Origin: Pseudofabraea citricarpa
Taxonomy: Eukaryota > Ascomycota > Leotiomycetes > Helotiales > Dermateaceae
Reading direction: 5' to 3'
DNA: 64,000 bases
Assembly: GCA_029641185.1 (NCBI GenBank)
Contig: JAPWGK010000021.1
Span: 1-64,000 of the forward strand
Made by a program: the position numbers and the translations under genes. Under the pieces are notes generated by a model. It did no database searches and had not been told where the DNA came from. It was given only the letters and a program-made list of their open reading frames with translations. Below, piece by piece: positions 48,517-58,235 of this stretch. Position 1 is the first letter of the stretch; every line of letters begins with the position of its first letter.

Positions 48517-48816
48517 ATGGTTATATCCTATCCTCATATGGTCACACATGTTAATGGACTTATCGGTAGCACCTCAGATGAATATGGAACGGATAGCTGT
48601 GACAACAAGACTGAGACGCATGATGTTGATGTCCACGATACCGAACCCAGCGATACCGATGTACACAATACTCAAACCCACAATACTCATACCCACGATG
48701 CTCAACCCGGCCATTCTGATGCCCACGGTGATGAAACTTGTGGGGCTGATACCCGAGAGGCTGAAATCCAAGATGACAATGGTATGTGTCTTGCCTTTAC
48801 TGAGTCCAATAACTGA
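48517..48816 (+). other. Thr/His/Asp-rich low-complexity frame
   Basis: A degenerate 15-18-base repeat around CCCACAATACTCATACCCAC (about 48630-48760) gives D-T-x-V-H-N-T-Q-T-H-N-T-H-T-H-D-A in one + frame. The frame lasts 99 codons and ends just before 48817. It may be a piece of a gene or a simple repeat; the sequence does not decide. Confidence 0.4.
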
Positions 48817-49295
48817 TATTTAAGTAGAAATCAACTTCCAACCACTCCTGCACCAGACCCCTACCTATGTTACCTAGAAGCCCTAACTTCACAGACCGTA
48901 CTAATCTTAATAACAAGCCTAGTGTCACGTTGGACGGTGTAAAGTTCTACCATCGGTCCTTAATTATCTCAAATTATGCCCTCGAACTAACGCCGTTTTG
49001 TCTGTGGTGCCAGACGATGCAACTATCAGACTTCCAGGGCGACGGTGAAAGACTTTTTCGTGTCTGGCATTAATTAAATCACATGGAATAAATTAATACG
49101 ACTTCGTGGGTTCTTGCTCCCCGATCATCAACTTCAATAAGCTCTGTGCGGAATTCTGCACTCTCGAAAGATTGACAGTCTATCAAATCATATATGATGG
49201 CAAAAAAGGGTAATAATATGCCATAGCTAGAGTTCATATAGCAGAGAGATCATTATCATTTAATTCTCATCTGCGGCTCAGTGTTCCCCGATACT

Positions 49296-49442
49296 GCGGG
49301 GAAGTTGTTGTTTCCTTTATGGGGAAAGCTCAAAGGGATCATGCGCCCCGGACTCAGCTCGGCTAAATATTCGTGCCCAGGAAATTAGCCGAGGAATCTG
49401 CGAACTGATAGGTTTACTCGGGGATCACGGACCGAGCCCCAG
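49296..49442. promoter_or_regulatory. Candidate CreA/Mig1-type sites upstream of GH5 gene
   Basis: Three matches to the fungal carbon-repressor consensus SYGGRG lie 180-330 bases upstream of the GH5 start: GCGGGG at 49296-49301, CCGGGG on the minus strand at 49346-49351 and CTGGGG on the minus strand at 49437-49442. A TATAAA follows at about 49443 and another near 49461. Paired CreA sites would fit glucose repression of a plant-cell-wall enzyme. The consensus is short, so this is suggestive only. Confidence 0.4.
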
Positions 49443-49622
49443 TATAAACATTAGCATAATATAAAAGCTTAGGGTATTGAATTCTCTGTCTAATCACGCG
49501 GAGCAAGGTGCATGTAATGATATATAACAGAATTCCATTATCTTCACTACCGCATAATGCTTTGCTATTCAATTTCACCATCAGAACCGAAAAACTCCTG
49601 ATTCACTGGCAGCAGATCCATC

Positions 49623-50846
49623 ATGTTCTCGTCAGTGTGTCTTAGCTACGCAATTATTCTAGCATACTTGACTACTGCCATACAATGTACTGTAATTCAT
49701 ACGTCAAGCCGATGGATCCTCAACTCGAGTAATCAACGAGTCAAACTCCGTTGTGTTAACTGGGCTGGACATTCAGAAGTCAATATTCCTGAAGGGTTAC
49801 AAGCACAGTCTTTAGACACTATAACTGGCTGGATTGCGAGTGCCGGATTTAATTGCGTGCGACTCACGTACTCGATCGACATGGCTCTGAACCCAAATCA
49901 GAAGGTCTCTGACTCGTTTACCGCTGCAGCATCTTCGACCGGTACAGGAACAGCTCTCACGAACTTGTACAATACAGTCGTATCTAAAAACTCCTTCGTC
50001 GCTTCGGCAACACTTCAGAGTACATATGGAAAAGTCCTCACCTCCCTCAACGAACATGGCATCTTAGTGATCTTGGACAATCACAACTCTCACGCATCAT
50101 GGTGCTGCAGTACATCAGATGGCAATGGATGGTGGTCGACAGCGTCAGGCTATAATGCAGATAACTCGCGGTACTTCGATACGAACAATTGGTTAGCTGG
50201 TCTCAAAGCAATGGCTACCTTCGCAAAATCATATCCAAACGTCGTGGGCCTCGCTTTGCGAAATGAGCTTCGAGCAGTTGGAAGTCAAGATGGAAATTCC
50301 CATGCTGACTGGTACAATTATATCGGACAAGGAGCTACTGCTATCCACTCTGCCAATGCAGATGCTTTGGTGATTGTTGGAGGTGTTAATTACGCGACCG
50401 ATCTCTCTTATCTTTATAGCAAGCCAATTGACCGCGCTGCTCTTGGTTTAGCTGACAAGATGGTTTGGGAATTCCACAGTTATTCATGGAGTAACAGTCA
50501 GACTGGAGACTGTGCGGCATACACGACATTGCTGGGTAATAGCGCAGGCTATCTTCTCTCACAGAACAAAGACTACACTGGCCCTCTATGGCTGAGTGAG
50601 TTCGGGTGGGCTCAAGTAGGCCCATCCTCCGTGGAGCAAAAATACGTTGATTGCTTGGTAAAGTATATGAGTAGCAACGATGCCGACTGGGCGGTGTGGG
50701 CACTACAGGGAAGTTACTATGTGCGATCAGGCGTAGTAAATTTTGATGAGAGTTTTGGTCTTTTGAATAAAGATTGGAGTGCATGGAGGAATTCGTCTTT
50801 CGTCAAAACAGTTGGAGGGATGTGGACAACCACACAGGGACCATGA
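49623..50846 (+). CDS. Secreted glycoside hydrolase family 5 (cellulase-like)
   Basis: A single-exon 407-residue protein. An N-terminal signal peptide (SVCLSYAIILAYLTTAIQC, residues 4-22) predicts secretion. GH5 retaining-enzyme landmarks are FNCVRLTYSID near 76-86, ILVILDNHNSHASWCC near 147-162, the acid/base Glu in ALRNELR (Glu 215), the HSYSW strand near 285-289, and the nucleophile Glu in LWLSEFGW (Glu 326). The WCC in the NHNS loop marks a specific fungal subfamily of endoglucanase-like enzymes. There is no carbohydrate-binding module. Likely acts on beta-glucan or another beta-linked polysaccharide; the exact substrate is not evident. Upstream CreA-like sites fit repression on glucose. 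Confidence 0.92.
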   Translation: MFSSVCLSYAIILAYLTTAIQCTVIHTSSRWILNSSNQRVKLRCVNWAGHSEVNIPEGLQAQSLDTITGWIASAGFNCVRLTYSIDMALNPNQKVSDSFTAAASSTGTGTALTNLYNTVVSKNSFVASATLQSTYGKVLTSLNEHGILVILDNHNSHASWCCSTSDGNGWWSTASGYNADNSRYFDTNNWLAGLKAMATFAKSYPNVVGLALRNELRAVGSQDGNSHADWYNYIGQGATAIHSANADALVIVGGVNYATDLSYLYSKPIDRAALGLADKMVWEFHSYSWSNSQTGDCAAYTTLLGNSAGYLLSQNKDYTGPLWLSEFGWAQVGPSSVEQKYVDCLVKYMSSNDADWAVWALQGSYYVRSGVVNFDESFGLLNKDWSAWRNSSFVKTVGGMWTTTQGP

Positions 50847-52612
50847 TAAGCTCTACGGAGAAGGGCCCTTTTTCCTTATTGGGATCATAGTTTATATTGA
50901 ATTTTGATACAAATCTGAAATTGATTATATTTACTTTTTATTTTATGATGTGAGAAAACCGATATTAAGACGTAACTATTCAAACAATTTAAATTTCGTT
51001 TTTTCTGGTTGCGCTGTGATAGATAATTGGATCTACTGTTAATATAATTAAAGGCAAATCACTACCTAACAAATCAATTATTTGATCAGCAGAAGGGAGC
51101 GGAAGGTGGAGGTTAGGTTACTAATTAGCCTTTTCCAGGTCAGTTTTAATGCCTTATTTAGGAATATTTATAAAGTTATCTCACTTTAGAAAGAGTAGAT
51201 TTAAAACAAGAAATAAAGGTAAAAGAATAACGATAATTTTTCTAATCTGGATATTTTATATCACGTTTTAAGATAAGAGGCTTCTCATTTCTATTAATTA
51301 TTATATCTATTAACTATCTTTTGATTTTTCCTTTTACTAAAACCCTATCATTTCTCGTTTATCTTCTCGTTATCTTTAATAAATTAACAGATATCGTACT
51401 GTCTCACTACATTTCTGTAAGTTGACTGTAAATGCTATATCGAATGGCACCGCAGTAAATATTCATATTTGAAGATATTAATTTTTCCACGGAAGAAAGA
51501 GGATAACAAGAAGAGGGAGAAGCCAAGAAATAAGCAGTGGCATATCACGTGACCGAATTACCATTCTTCCAACACTTTCATTATAGACCATGCTATCCCT
51601 TGCTATCATCCAAGCATGTCTGGTACTATTATAGAATCATAAATTCGTGTTTCTACTAGCTCCGGCAATCGTATTTTCTTAAATCTTCTTATTAATCTTA
51701 GGCATAATAGAACTCATTCTGCGTAAGGAGATAATACTATTATAAACCGAGGTTCCTTAAATCTTTGCATCTCGTTAACAATCTCCACAGTACCGTAACA
51801 ACCCTTAATGGTTTTGGTATGGGAACATACTCTAGTATAATGTTATAACACGATCCCTATATATTATTTGCTTCAAACCAGTTATAATTAAAAAAACAGT
51901 GTCAGCATCTGTAAATCTATAAACAGTCAACTGTTTTATAATTAGCAGATTAATATAATACGCAAGTTCGTTTAGAAACTTCTCAGGCTCTCTAATATCC
52001 TCTATCCGAGTTCCTAGCATTGGCAGCTGACATAAGAAATCCCTTGTCTTAAAACACGAGGTTGATTTTCTAGCAGCAAAATCTATTGAAGTGGATGACC
52101 AGGTAGTTGAGAATTTTAAGACATTAAATACTAAGTGGTTGATTTTCAAAGTTATTTAATAGAACAGGGATTCCGATTATCCTAACAAACTTTACTCATA
52201 CTTGCACAAAAGTGGAAATATATGTTGTCTTTGATCATATGATTTAGGCAAGAACCGACGCTATTAGTAATCAAAAACAGCAATGATAACGAAGCTCATG
52301 AATTGAAGGATATGGGAAAGCTTATAATTAACATCAAATCTTCTATGTATCCGTTTTTTAACCCTTTGAATACTCAATCTCCCTGAGACTAATATAAAAA
52401 TCAATAATACCTTAGAATTTAGTAAGTAAAGCCAGGCAATGACTATTTATCAACATAATATCAGGATCCGGATCTAAGTCTTGGTTAAGTAACTGTTGGT
52501 TTTTAAATTAAATAGCATTGCGTGTAATTTTTTCTCAAGCTAAAAGTACAAATCCTTCAAATCTCTTTATCATCAACCATTTTAAAGGGGGTCCTTCCAA
52601 CGTCTTGCCACT
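50847..52612. other. AT-rich intergenic stretch
   Basis: About 1.8 kb without a supported gene. A minus frame at 52149-51832 (105 codons) has no recognised motif and AT-driven composition. CpA and TpG are present, so it is not RIP-saturated like the left block. Confidence 0.5.
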
Positions 52613-53173
52613 TTATCTTGAGGAACCACCCTCTCCCACCGAATCACTCTGGCTTGAGTAATTTGGCCTTGCTCCCCATGCAGAAGTATCACACCGGTAA
52701 ACAAGGCTACGAGTACCTGATGCCCTCCATGTGGATCCAGGTGTTCCTGTCAGACCAAGACTCTCTAGTAGGCGAATAGTCGCACGGTTGTCGCTCCTTG
52801 TCTCAGCGTACAAGTAACTTAGTCTAAGAGTATGAGAGGCATAGCTAAACAGGCCATGCAATGCCTCTGTCATATAGCCTTTTCTACGAGCATTCGAAAT
52901 CGTCCTGAATGACATCTCGCACTGTTCTGTGATTTGGATAAAGCCAACCACTGTTCCCTCAGCAACAGATAAGTCGCTTTCACCAGCTCTACCTCTCTTG
53001 ATAATAAAAACCTGAATAGCATTTCGTTCATACCACCCTTCAATAACAGAAGATAGCTCGTTAGCATTAGAGCTTATTCCATTAACAATCCCGTATTGTC
53101 TCCATTCCGAGGGATTAACGCCTCTTATTATGAGGCGCTGAGTTGAGAAATTGACACTCGCTCGAGACGTCAT
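52613..53173 (-). CDS. GNAT-family N-acetyltransferase (RimJ-like)
   Basis: A single-exon, 186-residue protein from the ATG at 53173. It has the Acetyltransf_3/RimJ pattern: N-terminal STQRLIIRGVNPSEW, central GFIQITEQCEMSFRT strand, the acetyl-CoA loop NARRKGYMTEALHGLFSYA (R-x-x-G-x-x-x-E-A), and the C-terminal AETRSDNRATIRLLESLGL. A short Ser/Gly tail ends the protein. It should transfer acetyl from acetyl-CoA to an amine; the acceptor is unknown. It stands alone, with long gene-poor DNA on both sides. Confidence 0.85.
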   Translation of the reverse strand: MTSRASVNFSTQRLIIRGVNPSEWRQYGIVNGISSNANELSSVIEGWYERNAIQVFIIKRGRAGESDLSVAEGTVVGFIQITEQCEMSFRTISNARRKGYMTEALHGLFSYASHTLRLSYLYAETRSDNRATIRLLESLGLTGTPGSTWRASGTRSLVYRCDTSAWGARPNYSSQSDSVGEGGSSR

Positions 53174-54871
53174 TTTCAGCCGTAAAGTTTGCTGCCTTGG
53201 ACGTATCTTCGTATGTTCGTCTTGAGAGTGAAGATTTCAAGAGTTTTAGTTTAATTTAGTTGTGTAACAATCTTATTTGGTATGACCCGAATTGGAGACT
53301 GTGATGTATTTTGGGTGGAATATTATAACAAAAAGGAGAACGAAAGAATCTTATATAGTACTTTTCCGATGCCTATGAGTAATTTGTTTCCGTTGGTGTT
53401 ATTGCAATATATAAATCATTCACGGTTCATTCTGTATGATTATTCACAGCTATTACTGTGAAGGTATAAATCATCGCGATGATTCAACCTCATTTTCAAT
53501 CTTTCCAAAATATTATTAAATTCTAACATCTTTGATATGTATTGAATTAAAATAGTGCGGGTTAGCTCCAAGGGGGGATGTATAAAGACTTTACCTAAGT
53601 ACCTAATAGATTAATATGTCACCTGGTATATATGCCCAGTGTGCAGAGAAGATGACTTCGGGCTAGTAAATATAACAAAAGCTCAAGTACTGATGATCAA
53701 ATATGATTACAATAGCCCCCTCCTTTGTGGTTTACTACAGCATATCATTTTACTAGGGAGTTAAGGTCTTAGGGAGCGAGTGTAACAGGCTCAGGCTGTT
53801 ATGAAATTGACGCAACAAGTTATGACCTCAGCGATCAATCTTCAGTAGAATGTGATGGCGAGATCAGACCTCAGATCTGTTAGTATTCCGCGAAAGAAAC
53901 ACCCCATCAATAGCCTGGCGATTGATATAATACCATTTATTCAGCAGATTTGATCTAAGATACGAGTTCCCAAAGACTAATCTAAATTAGGTCATTTTAT
54001 AAGACGCCACATGCTACGTGCCGTCAATCAAACGATGCGAGTCTTACAACCAGAATTTTACCTTCAGATGAACATGTAGCTGTCAAGAAGCAGGCCTTCT
54101 TCCTCTCCCGATGTATGGCTGAGATTTAACTTGGGCTTTAAGTGGTGGCAAGTCAAGGTGGGCATATTCGTATAGCTGCGCGTCATTATAGAGCCTTCTT
54201 TAGCATGAGGATCCATTAGAGATCATTTTCAGATCTAGAAAATGATTCTTATAAGTCTTAGCAACATCCTAGACCAGGATAAACCTTGCCTGTAATCAAG
54301 AAATGCAAAATGCTTGTAGTAAGGGAAATGCTGCTGTATAAGTTCTGCTAATTCAGGAAAGTACGCTTTTTTTCACTTTGTCTCGCGACTTGAACTCGTC
54401 AAAAACCAAGGCATTCTTGAACTTGAGAACAGTAAATGCACAAAGATTGAGTTGTGGATAAAGATGATTAAGTCACAGGTCTTGAATCGCTACTTCTACA
54501 TCGCTTCATTCCTGATTTGGGATAGATACCCCTCGAATATCGTCTACCGAGAAGCTTATTGTGTAAAATTTCACGTGTCTGAACCTCTCGTCACTGGAGA
54601 AGTACACCAGTAGAGAAATATGATGAAGCCGCTCTGACCAAGATCAAAGTAACGACCATAGACTGGAGTGGGGATACGGAATTGACCTGTCTTAATATAC
54701 ACACACCTATCCCATTTGAGTAAAAATACCAAAGGAATCCTAGCGCAAGCTAACGGGTTCGCTAGTCTTTGGTGTGCTTTTGTGTCTTCAACTTCATCGC
54801 TTACGAAAATACGCGAGCAAAAATTGATCTTAGCAAGAATTACACCGCAAACTACACCAGAATATCACACC
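53174..54871. other. Intergenic stretch
   Basis: About 1.7 kb with no supported gene, repeat or RNA. Confidence 0.5.
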
Positions 54872-56272
54872 ATGCAACAGGTAAGTGGAAATGACTAGCA
54901 GCGCCCACAACCAAACTGACTAGTGTGTACAGTTTACCGGTAACCCAACAATGGAAGGCCTTCCTTCATCTCTCCCGCCAACACAGCTACAGCAGCTCCA
55001 ATCAGGAGTCACCTTGTGATTTACCGACGGCCAATACGCCATCTCCATCACCCCGCCACAGCCCCTGCTCGGCCGACCTGGCAGTAGAACAGATCTACAA
55101 CAGCAGACTTATCTGCGCCTGTGGGACCCTCAGTTGCCTGAGCTCGACCTCCCAGAGACGACCAGATACCTCCACCTTGACGTTGATAATGTATACTTGG
55201 TTCTTGGGAAGCTGCAATGGCAGATGCTTGGCACTGTTACTGGTATTGCTACTGGCATGAGCGCAACCAATTTCCTTCTCCTCGCTCCTGTTCAGACGAC
55301 GGCGACGACTGCGAAGTCCTACTTTACCCTCGATCTTCCTTACTTACACGGCCCTGCTACCTTTCTAGCCCAGCTTCGACCCGATGTTTTGGGAATGCTT
55401 GGCAAGCAGACAGTGGCCATGGGCTTCGCCTCCAAGCCCCTTTGTCCCCATCTGGTGGCTCCCATCCACCCCAAAGCCATGCGCTCCACATTTTACCCCG
55501 AGAGCATGAGCCCTTTTGCCTCTTCGTCGTATCCTACTTTGACATCGATCCAATGGGACCGTATCAGCCAGCCAATTGGGGTGGAGGTTCATGGCATCAA
55601 GACTCCAGGTGTACAAGTTCCGCTGTGCATCTCATCACACGCGAGTTCCGAAAAATACCAACCGACCAAGTCTCCGCTACCGCTATGTGTCTGATCCGAG
55701 TCCAGCTTGCCCCCAATGCCTCTATTCCGACTTGCATCTATCATATCCAGCATGTTTTCTGTGCGCACGGTTTCTACAATCTGGGCATTGAGATTTCGCT
55801 GAGTGGCATTGCACGTGCTGCTGAACTGCAGACCTCCTTACAGCTTGAGTTGGGTGTTTCTGTAGGAAAACCAGGTGAATATGGCGGATCAGTCGGTGGT
55901 CATATTCATCTCTCTTGCGATGGCCATACCCCGTTGAAAGGTGAATACGTTATGACCTGCTCCCACAACGCTGTCCCCAAGAAACACAACGCTATCCAAT
56001 TCGCTACCAGCTATCCACACTTGAAGCCTCTTGAATGCCCAATCCGGATGATGACCAAGGATATTATGGACGATGTATCGAAGCAAGTTGATAAAGCTCG
56101 CGCTCTGATGGGAAGCCGCCCCGATATTCCTATCAAGCAGATTGAAGACCAGGCTAATACTACTGACAACAGCAGGCAACATGACAGCGAGAATTTGTCT
56201 TCCAACCCTTTCAAATATACTTCTAGTTCGCCAACAGATCCATCCCGCAGAGGTTGCTTCAAAAAAGGATGA
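54872..56272 (+). pseudogene. Fungal trypsin-like family protein, N-terminal part, disrupted
   Basis: Exon 1 (54872-54880, MQQ) joins through a 52-base intron to a frame beginning FTGNPTMEGLPSSLPPTQ at 54933. That frame meets TGA at 55017-55019 (...SGVTL-stop-FTDGQYAISITPP) and continues as coding-like sequence to about 55590 (IQWDRISQPIGVEVHGIK). Homology then switches frame to VHLITREFRKIPTDQV...CLIRVQLAP...FYNLGIEISLSG and GGHIHLSCDG...GEYVMTCSHNAVPKK. The last is the His-containing strand of a fungal serine-protease-like family (usual form LT-x-x-H-x-V). The frame ends at 56272 directly after an A6 run (56261-56266). Dropping one A there would fuse it to the next frame. The N-terminal assignment is weaker than the TCSHNAV part. 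Confidence 0.5.
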
Positions 56273-56886
56273 TTGCATTCTAAAAATATTGCCGACCGAG
56301 GTGCTAGAGACACTATTTAAATTCTGCCTATGGACAGAGGCAGAACAGTGGGAGCATCAAGAATCACACAATTGCCCACTGTATGTATATCCTGCTTGGG
56401 CACGTACCGACAAATTGGAGAATGGCTTTAATGTCAGGATGAGTACTATGAATCCCAACCCCGAAAGAATTGATGGTGCTGTTGAATATCAAGATGCTAT
56501 CTTGACGCCATTCGCGCCCCGCATGGAGACTGCGGTCATTCCTGATCGTCGACTGTACCTCATTGCACTATCAGTGCGAATCGAGACCTGTCCGTTTGTG
56601 ATCCGGTCGTGGAAAATGCTCAACTCAACGGCAGGATTGTCGGTAGCTCTTGTGTGGTCTAGCGTATTCTACATCGATTTCGAAAAGGACGTGTCTTTGT
56701 TTGTTAGAATGCGAATCAAGGATTTTTTACTCGTCACACCGTAAGTTTCTGATACCGACTTCAGTGGATTGAATTCTGACAAATGATAGTGACAAGCCAA
56801 AATTTCCAATGGATATGTGGGACGATATTGAGGAATTACTTGGAGACGACTTAAATGATAGAGCCGGAAACTATCCTACAATATAG
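56181..56886 (+). CDS. F-box-like N-terminus protein, unknown, overlapping the upstream frame
   Basis: A frame with an internal ATG at 56181 runs to 56740. A GTAAGT-TAG intron (56741-56789) then adds DKPKFPMDMWDDIEELLG and a stop at 56884-56886. After about 30 residues the sequence ILKILPTEVLETLFKFCLW has the L-P-x-E-V-L-x-x-I-x-x-x-L pattern of an F-box. The rest (RLYLIALSVRIETCPFVIRSW, VALVWSSVFYIDFEKDV) is unrecognised. The overlap with the upstream frame, and the A6 run between them, leave open that both belong to one gene. Confidence 0.45.
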
Positions 56887-57193
56887 GGAGCTAAAGCTAT
56901 GGCGAGATGTTTGGCCTCTCTTACAAGATGCAGTACCACCACGAAAGGATTTTTCACAGCAGACTTGCCAGAAAACACTCGCGATATGTGGATGACCCTT
57001 GCAAAGTGTTACCCATGGGGAGCGAAACGCTTATTGGAGGCATTAACAAAGCCGAAGTTGACCTGCAATTCTTAGAGAATGTATCATACCTAATTTGAAG
57101 GATTTAATGTATAACTAAACTGATGTAATTTTAACCATCGTAAAGTTCTACGTTTGATTTCTAGTATATCCTCTATAAACGTTCTGGATTGGC

Positions 57194-58235
57194 TTAACTG
57201 CCATCTGCAATCAAGACATCCAAGCCAGTCTGATTCTTAATATCCTCGATAACCTCTAGCATATCAATGATATAAGAACTAGACCCGTCCTCTGCCACCG
57301 GCAAAAACAGTCCGATCACGTTGCCCGATTCATCAATGACCCATGATCCCGAATCGCCTGGAGCGCCAAACGGAGGAGAAGAATAGCCGAGTGAAAGAGT
57401 ATGATGAACTATGTATGCGAGGTCACCTGGCGATGGGTCATCTGTAAACTGAAGGCGAGTGCGATGATGCTCGATAGTGCTAGAGTGTACTCGCTTGAAG
57501 CGATCAATCCTAACAACTGGTACCCGGGTGTTATTTTGGACAGCACGACGGAGGCTACCAAAAGATAGCTTTCCATTCGTGATAGCGAGATGGGCAGCTG
57601 GAAATCCAATATCCTCTGGTGGGGCCGACGACTAGGGTTATGTTAGCTCGACTTCGATCAAGAGGAAGATCGCAACCTACGATATTATAGGGCATCGATC
57701 TGGTCCGGTCAAGGTTGACTTGTACCAAGGCCCAATCCATTTTAGAGACCCAAGAATGCTGGTCAAAAGGCTCTCCTGCCCCGATGTGGGTTGGCACAGT
57801 AACAAGTCTGGAAGATGCCACAGCTTTGCCGTGCCATATATTCCCATACTGTCCGTGTATAAAGAGTCTGGTGGATAAGTGTAAACAGACTCGCCGATTT
57901 TCTTGGCCCCATTGAGAATTTTCAAATATCGCTCCCGTCTATGCTCGAATGGATCCATCGTACTCTTGGTGCTGTTGCTGGAGTCTACCACGCTTTTATA
58001 AATTTCATCATTGTGATGCTCGACGTGAAAGGTGACTACTCTCGTTAGACAGTTCACTCCACTATACAAACATTGCTCACTTTGATACACTGGTTCATTG
58101 GCGTCGTGCGGTTCCGGATGCTCTGCGAATACTCCGATGAAACCAGCTAGGTGCGCTGGAATCCATGTTTGCCAATGGAAACCCGCTGAACTCCAGAATG
58201 AACCGGTCTACAGACTTTTCTCTCTTCTCTCTCTT
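57194..58235 (-). pseudogene. Fungal trypsin-like family protein with GDSG motif, disrupted
   Basis: The last exon (57631-57194) reads SAPPEDIGFPAAHLAITNGK...SSPPFGAPGDSGSWVIDESG, with the Ser of GDSGSW and a typical ending GLFLPVAED. A 49-base intron (57680-57632) joins it to VASSRLVTVPTHIG...SKMDWALVQVNL, which supplies the Asp of a DWAL motif. Upstream, in another frame, come HLAGFIGVFAEHPEPHDANE, NCLTRVVTFHVEHHND and GAKKIGESVYTYPPDSLYTD. The frames meet at an AAA run (TTT at 57825-57827 on +) where one base seems missing. The position expected for the catalytic His (LT-x-x-H-V-V) reads LTRVVTF. I could not fix a start codon. Intracellular in this family as far as known; proteolysis is unproven. 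Confidence 0.6.

Noticed and set aside
51832..52149. 105-codon minus frame in AT-rich DNA
   Set aside because: No motif, no conserved pattern, and length within chance for this base composition.
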